Shown one piece after another: positions 33,770 through 45,342 of a DNA stretch of 64,000 bases (within the stretch, counting starts at the first letter, position 1; every line of letters begins with the position of its first letter). A program made the translations under genes and the position numbers. The stretch is from NCBI GenBank assembly GCA_021229015.1, contig CM037777.1, positions 27,343,002-27,407,001 of the forward strand, given 5' to 3'. This DNA is from Solen grandis (Eukaryota; Mollusca; Bivalvia; Adapedonta; Solenidae). The notes beneath the pieces are model-generated. The model was not told the origin of the DNA. It did not search any database and worked only from the letters and a program-made list of their open reading frames with translations.

Positions 33770-33951
33770 GGCTCGAATTCACCGCAGTACTTATCGTTAA
33801 GAAATACTTAAAAACTTAGAGCCGAATTTCACCAGTTTAGTCACACACTTAAATATTTCGTATTAGGTATTTCGGTAACAAGAATGATAAAATTCGCCCT
33901 TAAATATTTAAGTATTTCTTAGCGCTAAGTATTGTTGGTGGAATTCGAGCC
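33770..33951. mobile_element. MITE family I (182 bp)
   Basis: Begins GGCTCGAATTCACCGCAGTA and ends ATTGTTGGTGGAATTCGAGCC: outer GGCTCGAATTC arms are exact inverted repeats, and the match continues with gaps through ACTTATCGTTAAGAAATACTT. It is non-coding and can fold back on itself. A related end is at 13,190-13,245. Confidence 0.75.
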
Positions 33952-34189
33952 AGGACACTAATGCACGATATTAAAAAATCACAAAAAGAAAGAAAAATAT
34001 ACAAGACAATCAATTGTAAAGGTTTATTGTATTTTACATTCTGTGACTTGAGTTATGTTTCTTTTATATTAAACCCCTGTGCTAGCTTGGTGGCTAAAAA
34101 CAAGGGAGGAATAAAAGTACAAAAAATAGATGGTTAATTATTGCAAAAACGTGGCTAAACATTTCTATATATTATACAAAAACAGTGGG

Positions 34190-34612
34190 CATGGGGGAGG
34201 GTTGCGTATGGATGGTTAGCGGCTGGCATACGGAAGCCGTGCGGGGTCCTTAAGTTGCAAACTACCGTACGGGGCGGGGCACGGTTTACTACTGCCGTAG
34301 GGCGCCCGTAGATTTTCGGGGGGTCCGAAAAGGTGAATTGAAATTCATAAGAACTTACGGCAATCACAAGGCCAACGTACGCTCGACGTATGGTCACCGT
34401 GAATCGCTCCACGGTTTGGCTATGGTGAATCGAATTGCTACGGCGACCGTATGGCTAAAACAAATGTTATAACTCCGCGCTTTAATTCTACGGCGACTCC
34501 TACGGCATGTAACTTTAAGGGATATACCCTTAGGAGACCGTGCGGTCACCGCAGATATTTCTCGCTTTAAAGGCCCGACGGCCACCGTATCCTCGCCGTA
34601 GAGCAACTGTGA
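34190..34612. repeat. CCGTAG/CTACGG motif cluster, right block
   Basis: Longer counterpart of 33,538-33,750, with phrases such as CTACGGCGACCGTATGG, ACGGCCACCGTATCC and TCGCCGTAGAGC. Words occur in both orientations with no fixed period. The two minus frames of 70 and 85 codons here are artefacts of stop-poor composition. Confidence 0.6.
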
Positions 34613-34767
34613 CTTAAGTATTAATACCTTTAAATTACAGGAAAAGTTTGGTCTAGTCTAGATTCTTCTACTTTTTGACAAAAATGATGATGTATATTTT
34701 ACTTTTTTAGGTTGGCACAGAAGCCAGCATCACAATCAGTTTTTGTATACATACCAATATTTAACAT

Positions 34768-35075
34768 TTGTTTGTTTATTTGTTTGTTGGGTTTAACGTC
34801 CCACCGACGTTGTTTCAGTCATTTAAAGACGATGTCTCCTTGAGACAGATATAGTGCTGCCACACTGCAGTATCACGCCGTATACATGTTGCATGATACC
34901 ATATCCAGTCACATTATCCTGACACCGGGCTAACCAGTCTTGGAACTACCCTTATATGCAGAGCGCCAAGCAAGGAAGCCATACCAGTACCATTTTTTTG
35001 CAACTTAGGTATGTCGCGAACTCACGACCTCCCGCTCTCGATGCGGACTCTCTAACCACTCGACCACCGGAGACG
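34768..35075 (-). repeat. SINE family A, full-length copy
   Basis: Begins GTTTGTTTATTTGTTTGTTG then GGTTTAACGTCCCACCGACG, and ends with CTCCCGCTCTCGATGCGGAC plus CTCTAACCACTCGACCACCGG, the head. An AAACAAACAAAC-rich stretch follows at 35,082-35,122. Confidence 0.93.
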
Positions 35076-35459
35076 GTAAAAACAAACAAACAAACAAACA
35101 AAAAACAAACAAAAACAAACATTTAGAATCCAGCCAATTAGTTCACGTCAAGCTATATGTCGGTTCATAATATTCCTACGATCCAGCGACATTATACATA
35201 ATACAGACTGGTGAACAAATTATTATAAAAGAGTGAAAGTTTGAGTGAAATTAGGGGAGTGTTTGGCTGCCACCAACCACTGAACTATTCGCAACCAGCC
35301 AAAAGTACTTTTTAGCTGGACTCTAAATTAGATACAAGACGAGAAACAAATGATGTGAAACTATAAAAAAAAAAAAATGTATTTTTCTTTGTCATTCAGA
35401 TTGTGTACATTTGAGCGACAACAATGTATGAGCAAACAGAACAGCTGACATTCGCCGTT

Positions 35460-35463
<4 letters not shown>
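35076..35463. other. Intergenic A/T-rich sequence
   Basis: No gene is seen. It includes the AAACAAAC repeats next to the SINE. Confidence 0.35.

Positions 35464-35494
<31 letters not shown>
35464..35494. repeat. (GT)n microsatellite
   Basis: About fifteen GT units. Confidence 0.95.
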
Positions 35495-35496
<2 letters not shown>

Positions 35497-35835
35497 CTAC
35501 ATCTACACCTTATAAATTTAAGATGTTTGGAGGTTTTTACTCCAAAATACATATTCTTTCAAAACAAAATTACTTTTGAACAATATCAATCTGACCATTT
35601 TAGATTAACTGTCTTTTTTTACCCATACAGCAATAGAAAAATAATTATGCAACCAAACAAGATCATATTTAATCACTTATATTTTTACTTAAATATAAAA
35701 TTTTCAAATTTATTAAAAACATACTGTACAAACAAACAGATATTGTGTATAGTTTGCAATATAAAAACACTAGCTTCACTGTATACTTTTCAATTTGTCT
35801 TACTTAATTTAAAATACATTAAATTATAAGATGTG
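35495..35835. other. A/T-rich sequence between (GT)n and SINE A
   Basis: A 100-codon plus frame (35,527-35,829) is Asn/Lys/Ile/Phe-rich, as expected from base composition. It is not supported as a gene. Confidence 0.35.
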
Positions 35836-36144
35836 TGTTTGTTTATTGGGCTTAACGTCCCATCGAGTGTATTTCAATCCTTTGGAGACGATACCTAATT
35901 GAGACGGACGTAATGGTGCCACACTGCAATATCACGCCGTAGACATGTGACATGATACCATATCCAGTCACATTATCCTGACACCGGGCCAACCAGTCCT
36001 GGAATTACCCTCATATGCTGAGCGCCAAGAAAGGAAGCTATACCAGTACCATTTTTCCCGACTTTGGCATGTTGCGGCCGGGGATCGACCCAACGATCTC
36101 CCGATTCCGGGACGGACGCTTTAACCACCCTGCCACCGGTACAG
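35836..36144 (-). repeat. SINE family A, full-length copy
   Basis: GTTTATTGGGCTTAACGTCC at one end and GGGGATCGACCCAACGATCT, GGACGCTTTAACCACCC at the tRNA-like end. It has the same orientation as the copy 760 bases upstream. Confidence 0.93.
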
Positions 36145-36454
36145 GTAAAAGAATATTATGATATTATTGTTGCCATACAACCTTTTGCGCCCGTAAATTA
36201 ATTTTGACCTGCATACCAATTCTCTTTAGACCCACATATCCATTGTGAGTGTCATGTGTCGTCTAAAGTGTGATTTCCTGACGGTTGTATTATTTTCTTA
36301 TTTATACTCCACCTTTAGTTTATGACTTAACTGTACGTTTACACGTGATGTCTTTCTCCTTCATATTTGTTCATCAATAAGGTTAACATTTTTAATATGA
36401 AAGGCGAAATATGGTCCGTTGATTATTAAATTATTGGAAGGGATATAACAGATA

Positions 36455-36554
36455 NNNNNNNNNNNNNNNNNNNNNNNNNNNNNNNNNNNNNNNNNNNNNN
36501 NNNNNNNNNNNNNNNNNNNNNNNNNNNNNNNNNNNNNNNNNNNNNNNNNNNNNN
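36455..36554. other. Assembly gap, 100 N
   Basis: Exactly 100 Ns, the usual placeholder for a scaffold join of unknown length. Sequence quality falls to the right of it. Confidence 0.99.
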
Positions 36555-36731
36555 TTTTATTACTTCATTTATGTTTTTACTCCGTTAGCCTATTAGTAAT
36601 ATTCCTACAATGTCATTTTTGTCTTAAAAAAAAATGCAGTAAACCCCAAAGCATAATTCATGGACACTTTATTTTTTTGAAACAAGGGCCCCAGTTCTTA
36701 TAAGGTAGTTGCGGCCCTTGCCTATTCATCA

Positions 36732-37085
36732 TCAACAGAGTATAGTGCCACTTGGCCGCATTATGGTGGCCGTTTTCTCCCATGATTTCGTCCAACATTT
36801 CAGGGCCTCCTCCACCGGTCTCCTCCTTTTTAGATCCACCCCAACAGTTTGTAGGCGGTCACCTTGTGACCAGATTTTTTGTCGTCTCCAATGACCCACT
36901 TCAGGTTGTCCATGGCCACCTGTTTTGGGATGGGTTTTTTCAGCCTTGGGGTAGACAAGGTACTGCAGGAAATAAAAGTATACTTTACCGTCCACGACGG
37001 CCCAATCAAACCAGTATCCTCCCCCTCATCTCTAAACCGGTATCGGTTCCTGGACGAACCATCTCAAGCTTAGGCAGTGGACAAT
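36732..37085 (-). pseudogene. Coding-like, frame-broken segment, unassigned
   Basis: GC content near 50 percent, in contrast to A/T-rich flanks, and long stop-free stretches on the minus strand in alternating frames. Readable pieces include AMDNLKWVIGDDKKSG and, in a second frame, PEMLDEIMGENGHHNAAKWH; a third frame gives an 87-codon run beginning MDGKVYFYFLQYLVYP. This pattern suggests a former coding region broken by indels. I recognise no domain. It lies about 300 bases beyond the end of the cGAS-like gene on the same strand and could be a separate gene or a 3' exon. The plus-strand frames here are less protein-like. Confidence 0.3.
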
Positions 37086-37378
37086 AGTGTGGTCAGAGGG
37101 GAGAATTTTTATACATGACGACACATAATTGTCATGAATCTGTGCTGCGATATATTATCCCTTGTAAAGGGTTTTACATAAATGATTTTCTTACTATTCT
37201 TTTTTTTGAGACAAAAAAACAACATGAACATAACATGCTCCGACAGAGACCCCTCTTTCTTTCCCCCACAGATCCCCACACAACTCGTACTCCCCCATAC
37301 TGAACATTACAGTAACATAGGTCAATGTAGCGGCCATCACGTCTAATGCTGAACGTACGAAAATGACGTTCGAACAGA

Positions 37379-38762
37379 CTAAAAAGACGCTCTCTCTTTC
37401 GAATCATCACGTGACTCCAGTGCATACGCGGCTATACTGATCGCCAGTCTGTGATGATGCGAGGTATGATCAGTGAAAGTGCTTCACTTGTCTGCTGCTC
37501 GGAATGATCTATGATATTCTTCATCTTGGTGAGAACTCGAAGTATACTGTAAGCGGCCAGGATTTGTTCTATGATACTTTTTTGATGAAGTATGCGACAA
37601 ACATATTGATTAAATGTGTTTATATAGGAGGCGGTAATTAAATACACTCTTATTTTACTGTAAAAAATATTAACAGCACTTTGAGGTATGTGTTGATGGA
37701 TAAAACTTGACCCAATATCACTACACTTGATGTGTAAGATGATTCGGTAGTCCATCGTATATAGTTTCAAGAATTCGTAAAAGAACAGCCTTTTTCCGTC
37801 GAAATGCTTCTCTGTCAAATAAATTCGCTTCTGTCAGGAAATATAGCGGACAGTAATCAGCATCAACTGCCCGATACAGGGAAAGAAAACAAAGCAGAGA
37901 CAATGAATCAAATTGTCTGTCTCCACATATCTCGGGGTTTTCTCTACCACGTGAAATAATATAGTCTTACAATGATACGATGCAGTATTTCCTCTCCAAC
38001 ATGGGCTGAACAACATCCTTTTTGATCATCTTCATAAGTATATAACATTATGCTGTACAGGTTAAGATGGAACAAAAAGTTCCCCGTTCTTGCAACGAGA
38101 ACGACAATCTCCATTCTATATGCCTGTCTGGGCTTAATTCATGCCCGACACCGACAAAAAAAACAATTCATTTCCCACATGCGCGCTATTAATTGTTTTT
38201 GGGGCCAGCCGTGTCGCCGACATCGATCTGTCCATTTCTTTGCGAAATGTGGAACAGTGACACATCTGAATGCAGTTACTCTATCAAGAGATTGTCCATC
38301 TTCAAAGTTTCTAGAGTTAAACAGGACCATGCCTTTCAAACCCTTCTCCTTGATCAAAACATTCCTCCAAACACTTCTTCCCTGGCCATCAATATCATAG
38401 CGCGAGTAGGAATCAATTATACAGAGGCTGCCCGTTGTCAACACCTGTAATTTAACATATCCGGGTAACTCCCCCCATGCACCATAGGAGTGATCTACCA
38501 TAGGGTTGTAATGGATATTCCCCATAGACAACACCAATTATAAAAAAATAATATCAACATCCGATCCCATGTCTTACGTTTTGCCCTCAGTAAAGCTGCC
38601 GAAGTGATAGAAAAATAGTATTGCCAATCCATGTTTGGTTCACCGCCAGATAAAACTCGCTCACTATGTTCCGTCCTGTAGAAGTGCCGCATCTCCTCGA
38701 GGCCCCGACAGCTCCAATAATACGAGAGGCGTAGAGATAGCTGCCCCTTCCCCCTCCTCCAT
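37379..38762 (-). pseudogene. cGAS-like / Mab-21 domain nucleotidyltransferase, frame-broken
   Basis: A minus-strand gene readable only by changing frame several times, so it is a pseudogene or a consensus-damaged gene. In order: a possible start (MEEGEGAAIS) at 38,762; a helical piece with EEMRHFYRTEHSERV; GSFTEG at 38,583-38,600; SDVDI at 38,550-38,564 in the same frame, with one TAA between; LPGYVKLQVL at about 38,440; RRHGWPQKQLI at about 38,200; HIEWRLSFS ending at 38,096; ENLIH-like VETDNLIHCLC at about 37,900; then helices including EQQTSEALSL near 37,480. The GS and D-V-D elements bind nucleotide and metal in the cGAS/Mab-21 fold. The first Gly to first Asp spacing is 13 residues, as in human cGAS (G212 to E225). 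The third acidic residue cannot be placed. The span of about 1.38 kb (460 codons) suits the family, which senses nucleic acid or other ligands and makes cyclic dinucleotides in some members; others lack activity. Confidence 0.8.
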
Positions 38763-39467
38763 TTTTAAAATCTGACAGTATAATAATAATAATCCATTTA
38801 TTTTATTCATGGGGTTTAATAATATATATCTAAAACAAAATATTTATGATGACATTGATGTCGACGACGAGATGATAATGAAATGATGATGATGATGTAT
38901 GTTGATGATGAAATGTGATACGGGGAAAGCGAACGATTGTTTATAAACAAGTATTTGTCCAACACCATTTTTTATTTTGAATAAAGTTTAGTTGATTTAA
39001 TATAACCGAGTAAATGCAAACACATTATAAAAATTAAAATTTGATATATATCATTTACTAAAACATTACTCGGATACAGTATATTACCTCTCTCTCTCTC
39101 TGTCTTTCGCTCTCTCCCCATATATTTGTCAATTCAAAAACGAAAGTGTAAGTTCAAACAAAAAAAGAAACAACCAATGTTTTCAGCAGAAAAGTTTAAA
39201 AAACCCAATAAATAAATTGTGAACTCACATTTACATTCCAAATTATCAAAATCATCAAGAATAGTCCCCCGTAATGAACCATTTTTCCTCTTTGTCGTAC
39301 AATCGATTTTCCAGTGGGAAACCCAACAGAGTTAAATGTCCAAAATTTAGAAACCGATCTAAACTTTTGGCTCCTTGCCAAATTTTCATTTGTCATGTAC
39401 TTTTATTATATTTGAATAGCCCGTTTAAATTTACACAACTATCATACATACATACATCATACCGCCC
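38763..39467. other. Intergenic sequence with simple repeats
   Basis: Includes a GATGATGATGAT-like stretch at 38,880-38,910 and a (CT)n run at 39,090-39,115. No gene is supported. Confidence 0.35.
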
Positions 39468-39546
39468 AATGGCCAAATGGGTTAATCGCCTCGGGATGGG
39501 AAGTTGTGGGTCGATCCCCGTCTCGACAAACCAAGTCGTAAAAATG
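39468..39546 (+). repeat. SINE family A, head fragment with indels
   Basis: AATGGCCAAATGGGTTAATC and GGGTCGATCCCCGTCTCGAC followed by AAGTCGTAAAAATG match the head and upper body. Single-base gaps are frequent compared with copies left of the N gap. Confidence 0.6.
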
Positions 39547-42500
39547 TAATATAAAATTACATACAACATACAAAATATATACGTACACGACAATAAACTT
39601 CCTTAACACGTTTCCTACATACATGTGTAAATTTCATAAACATCCATACCATACATACAAATGTCTCATATATAAAGGTGCCCGTACCACCCATTTAAAA
39701 AATTAAAAAATATAAATATACAATATACAACATAAACTTTATAGGATTAAAAAAATTTATACCCCCTCCACAAACAACAGTCCAATTTTTGTAATACAAA
39801 TTAGCATAACAAAATGTCTCTCATTGGGAAAAGTTCCCTCTACACAAGCAAAAAATGAGGTCGAATCATTTAGCAAAACTTGTAATTAATATTAACCGTT
39901 CAAAAGTTGTTTTCCTAAATTCTTAACGCCCCAAAAACTACACCGAACCAAAGCCTCTCAACTAAACTTCCCCCCTGTAAAAATTAAACTCCGTATATTG
40001 AGAATACGTCACTTACAGCGATAACTCCAACAAAGCAACAACAAAGATTGAACCCAATTATTATAGTGGATAAACATTTGTTAATCTTAAAGTCCCATCA
40101 GTTAGTGAACGATATTTTTAAAATTATTTAAATTTTTTATATTTGTTTTCAAAATTTATTTTTTTCTTTATTCAACAATTAGTTCCGCTTTTTGATCCTT
40201 CGTAATTTTATTCCTGCATGCTGTGTAATCCAAAATTTTAACAAAAGAATTAAAACTTACTTGTTTTTGGGATTTATGCACAAACACAGGGTACTGTTTT
40301 AACAAAGTTGGGATTGTAAAATTCTTTATTATCTGTTGTAAACCTATTTTTATGTACAATTAAAAACCCCAAGAAATTGAAAAACGTTTAAATATAACTA
40401 AAAACCTCCTTGCAATTTTCATGTATGAAAAAAGAATACAACCCTTTACTACTACAGGGAAATTCCCTTATTTTCTGTTTATTACTCTTCCCAATGAAAA
40501 ACAAATTTGGAAAGTTTGGGGCCTCTTCAACTCTTTTTTCCCCATTTTTCCGAAAATTTTTAAATTAATTTCAATGGTTTTCATTTTAAACAAATAAAAT
40601 TTATTCCGAAAAAAATATATAATTTTTAAATTTTTTTTTATTTCAATACTCAGCTATGGAAAAGGGAAACTGTCCGGAGTTTAAAACATTTTCGAGAATG
40701 TTTGATTTTAGTGTAGATAGCAAATTTCACAAATTCCAATTAAAAAAAAATCTGCAAACCTAGTTTTCGACCCTTGGTCCATTGATTAGTTTTAGATTAA
40801 CATAAATTCACTGTTTTAATCTAGAAGGGATTTTTCTTTAATTTTATCAAATAACAAAAAACCCTTTTTAAAAATGTGTTTTACATATTTTATTAATTTT
40901 CATTTAACATAATTACTCAATGTAAATGATTAATTCAAACAGTTTTAACCAAAACCTGTCCAATTAAATTTGGGAAAAATTCAAGAAAAATTTTATATTA
41001 TAGTCGAATACGCTAATTGAATAAAATTTTGATTTAGCCTTCACCGATTTTCATCTAGCAATGTCATTAATTACAGTAAAACTCGATTCACGGGGCATCG
41101 GTAGAACAAAGATAAAAGTGAAGCTTTAACGAAAATCAAAAATGAAAACCTTGGTAAATTGTATTTTGATTTACTCCTGCACCATAAGAAAAAAGAAAAT
41201 GAGGGCCTTGATTGGTTTTTCCATGGTCCCGTGGAAAAATAAAAGAAGGTTTCCCCGATTGGAACTCTTAAAATTTTGAAAGAAATTTTATAATCCTTTC
41301 GCCTTGAAAAATGACACCAAAAACTTTAAAAAGACTCCCAAGGGAGAAAGGGTTTAAAGGTTGTGACCCCGATCCCCCTTTTTTCCCATAAAATTTTGGG
41401 GGTTTTTAAAATAATTTCTTATTTTTCATCAATGCAAAGTAAAAAAAATTCTCAAAGGCTATTTTAATTTTTTTTCCCTTCTTTGTCTTATAAAATAAAA
41501 TATAAATTGGCCGTATGCCTTTGATATCAATTAGCCCCTCGCTGTTGTTTGTTCGACACAATGGCATTGACTTTTAATTTGTTTAATGTGAAAACTGGCT
41601 TACAATAGAAATTTCAAGGGGGGTCCTACACCGGTTCACTATTTACATAAAAATGGGAAAGAATGGGTTTTAAACTCCAAAACCCGATCCTGACAATCGT
41701 GGATCACTTCTAATTGTAAATTTTAAAATCAATTTTTATGCCTATGATAGAATAACATTTTTAAACAAATTCTATTGCATGAATTTTACATTCATAGAAG
41801 TAAAAAACATTATCCATCATTAACTAATTTATTTCCCCACCTGACCATGTTAAAAGCATTTACCCGAAATAGACAAATACAATTTTAAATCTACTGGGAA
41901 AAAACATATTGCTGATGTTTAAACATACAATATTTGAAAGGCATTTTAACAATCAGCGATTAAAGGATAGCAGGTAAAGCCCATAAATTAAGGGGGGCGC
42001 GAAAATAAATTAATCATTTGTCAAACGTACTTCAATTTTTTAATATATTTTATACACTAATTAAAAAATTTTTTTAATGTAAAACATGAATTAAAGGGCC
42101 CAATTTCTATGACCCTTTAAGTGTATAAAAGCCCAAAGTTATTTAAATGTAATGTTCGAAATATAAGAAGTACATGGCCGAAGAATCAATAAAAAAACGG
42201 GCGCAACCGGTTTTTGGAGTTTTAAGATATTTTAGCAAATAACCTAAATTATTGTAAAGGATTATTTATGAATATTGTTTTCCAAAAGAAAATTCACGGA
42301 TATTGCAAAACGAACTTTTTCTTTAGTTTACATAAAATTTGAGTTAGAGGTAAAATCTTCGAGTAATGAATCTATGTATTCAAATTAACGTAGATTTGTC
42401 CGATAAAAGATGATAAGGTTACAAACGTTTTTCACGTAGCGTTGGACAATATAAGGGGACATAATTGAAGGATAATCTCAACCTATTTATCAATGATTTA
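39547..42500. other. A/T-rich sequence of doubtful consensus quality
   Basis: Frequent 3-8 base homopolymers and no coding frame beyond chance. Nothing is recognised with confidence. Confidence 0.3.
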
Positions 42501-42559
42501 TCCCCTTTTTTTAAAAGCAAAAGCCAAACCGTAGATTTTTGACAAATTGATATTGTATC

Positions 42560-42872
42560 AAACTAATTGGGTGACGGCGTTCAAACTGTGCAGAAACAGC
42601 ATTGAATTACAATTACATTAAATTCTCTTTGCAGAATTTTGGCCGTATTACAGGTATGACAATTAATCTGTCAAAACCGAAATATCGTGTTAAGAAACGG
42701 GGTCCATTACAACATATAACGTTGGTCAATATGACGGTTACCAGTGCAGGTTATAAACTTTTTATAAAACTCGTATATGGGACTATTGTTCACACGACAC
42801 CTCTTTGTCCAAGCGAAAGTAAAGCTTGGCGCACCACGTCAGAAAAATCGAATTTTCAAAAGAACGTTTGGT
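42560..42872 (+). pseudogene. Possible LINE reverse-transcriptase remnant
   Basis: A 90-codon frame from 42,602 contains LQNFGRITGMTINLSKPKY. This resembles the FG.I.GL.IN..KT segment that follows the catalytic YADD in many non-LTR reverse transcriptases. The upstream sequence has no clear ADD motif in frame, and downstream residues do not continue the family pattern well. If real, it is a small decayed piece of a retrotransposon. The assignment rests on one short motif. Confidence 0.25.
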
Positions 42873-44620
42873 AATTTTTCACCAACGAATATTTTAAATA
42901 TTTGATTCGATGGTTTTATGCCCTTTTCTCACATATGCGCTGAAATATATTGTTACAGAAATACTCAATATTTTAGAAAAGTTAATATTCAATAATGTAA
43001 AGATTTATTTTGTGTAAATTCTAATGTAAATGATTGTGTAGCTTGATAATGCGGTAAACTACCCTTAATGTATCGAGCACCATATAAATGTGTTAATACT
43101 GGTCAAACCTCCTATGTATGTCCCGAAAATAGATATCCGAAATTGTATTTAATGTAAAACAAAAAAAATTAGGAAGATAACTGGCCTTTTGGATTATATA
43201 TTTTTTTTATGTATTGTTAAACTATTGAAATATAGATGCATTTTAAATTGTTTTAAACAAAGACTGGTAGATTGCAAATTTCAAATTGGTATCAAGAAAA
43301 ATCAAGATTCCCAGCGTTTCATACAATTTAAAACAATGTTTAAAACCGGAAAGATATCGTGTATAAACTGCCTTTTTAGTAGAAAAGCCTTGCTAAAATT
43401 ATTTGAATATATAAACAAATTATTACAAAAATATGTTTTAAAGATTATTTAAGTTCATAAAAATGTAAAAGAAAAAAAATGAAATTAAAATAGATTTAAA
43501 ATCAATTTTCGAAAGGAAAAGGATTGTACAAAATCAGTTTAATTTGGTGAAAGTGAAATGTCCAAACTTCTTCTGACATGCCTTTAAATTAACCAATCCC
43601 GCCTAATGCATACCCCCAAAATACCAACTACAAAAACTCCTTTTTTTTGTAGAACCAATGGCCTGAATTAATTTCAATATGATAAAATTCACCTTACAGT
43701 TTTTCTAAATCATTGCTTATAATGTTAACCCTTTAAAAATGAGCCTTTGGGGAGGGTAGGGGGTCAGAATATGTCCTTTAAAATCTGAAAATTCTTTATA
43801 AAACCTATTGAATAGTAACCCCCTTCCATAAATAATGTCGGTTTCTAAAAATCGGTATTTTTTTTTCCGTGAACGGATGGTTTTTTTAAACCTCCCAAGA
43901 ATTTCCCTGAAAAACTTAAGTTTCCTATAAATAATCGAGAATTCCTTGTGTCGAAAACTTTTAAATTTGAATTTTTTGCTTTGAAGGTTAAACCAGATGA
44001 AATAGTGCCTTTGTTTTTTTTAATTAGCTTTTGAACTCTGTTGAAACGTTCAGTATCCACATGCCGCTTGGTATTAAATTTTATTATTATTATTAAAAAT
44101 TTTCTAATTCTGTTTGGAATTTGCTAATAATGAGCACAATTTTCATATATTTTGTTGTTATGTTACTAAAAAGATTCATGCATTATAAAATACACAAGGA
44201 TTTTCTCTTTTTCCGCCATTCGACACACGACATGTACAAACCAACAACCATGCTTCTCTTTCTTGTTCTGGACATCTGTTAAACATGTTGCTTTGAAAAA
44301 TGATGCCCGAATTTTGTGATGTAAAATGATACAAAACATAAAGTCTGTCATGCTTAAAATGAAATTCAAAACAATTTTTATACCCGAAGTGGTAATAAAT
44401 AATTTAAATTTAAAACCACAGTAAATGTACCTAAATTAAAATTTGCTTCTTCATTTTTACCTAATTTATTATTCATTACAAAAATTAATGGGCGAAATTG
44501 AAAGAACATAAAGCTTCAAAAATATATAATAGCTATTTAAATTACAACTCTTTTAAAACCCTCAAAACAAAATTTGTTGAATTTAAAAATTTGGAAAGCT
44601 AGAATGAATAAAAAAATGTT
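42873..44620. other. A/T-rich sequence, no gene seen
   Basis: The frames at 43,189-43,452, 43,845-44,060 and 44,166-44,369 have no recognisable motif and are composition-driven. Confidence 0.3.
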
Positions 44621-44633
44621 GTTACCTAGCAAC
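44621..44633. promoter_or_regulatory. RFX X-box-like motif
   Basis: GTTACCTAGCAAC fits the two-half-site, one-base-spacer layout of RFX sites, a second example besides 20,730. No gene start is recognised beside it. Confidence 0.28.
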
Positions 44634-44670
44634 AAGGTAGAAGATTGTTCACCCTTTTTCAACAAAAAGT

Positions 44671-44873
44671 TATGGTAACGGTATAGCTCCTGCTTGCGAT
44701 CAACATACAATGAATTTTCCCAAGACCCATTCAGAATAATGTGACTGGTGTGGTTTTCCTGCACATGTCTAACGGGGTTGGGTTTTGCGTTATTTGGCAA
44801 GCACTATATCGCTCAAGGAAAAATAAGTATCCAATGACTGAAATACTGTCGGTGTGACGTAAAGCACTAGAAA
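44671..44873 (+). repeat. SINE family A copy with many indels
   Basis: ATGGTAACGGTATAGCTCCT, AGAATAATGTGACTGGTGTG, GCACATGTCTAACGGGG and GAAATACTGTCGGTGTGACG follow the family order, but most blocks carry single-base insertions or losses. Confidence 0.75.
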
Positions 44874-45281
44874 AAACAAAAAAATAGTGTAGTGTAACGT
44901 GCGTTGACCGTGCTGTAAAATAAAATTATTATATCAATATTATAAATAAATGTATTTAAAGGTCATTTTGGGCATATGAAATTCCGTTCCATAATTTCGC
45001 TCTGTATTTAAAATCGAACCCCTCAAAGAAACTTTTAAGTCAGAAAGAAAGGGTTTGATTTAGAAAAATATAACAATAATATATGTAAGATTGTTAGAAC
45101 CGAATTCTATTTTCGAAAAACTGATACATGTACTTTCATCTGCAGGACGGAGGTCGTTTATCCGCCCATATACCAAAGTCTTTAAAATGTACTTTAGCTG
45201 GTCGATATTATTGGGGTTTGGTTTCGTCCACATGCCCACCCCGTATACGCAGTTTTGGCAGCAAAAATATTGTCTAAGTAA

Positions 45282-45342
45282 CTAGTCTCCAAATTACTGA
45301 AATACTGTCGTTGGGCACTAACCCCAAAAAAACAAAAAAACA
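45282..45342 (+). repeat. SINE family A, 3' tail fragment
   Basis: AGTCTCCAAATTACTGAAAT and ACTGTCGTTGGGCACTAACC, then CCAAAAAAACAAAAAAACAG: the tail with several changes. Confidence 0.75.

Noticed and set aside
34155..34606. Two minus frames in the GC-rich block
   Set aside because: Stop-poor composition of the CCGTAG word cluster explains them.
36752..37087. 111-codon plus frame
   Set aside because: The minus strand of this block is more protein-like; the plus frame is Pro-rich with no domain and is probably a shadow.
38050..38450. Plus-strand frames of 85 and 116 codons
   Set aside because: They are shadows of the minus-strand cGAS-like gene, whose motifs are clear.
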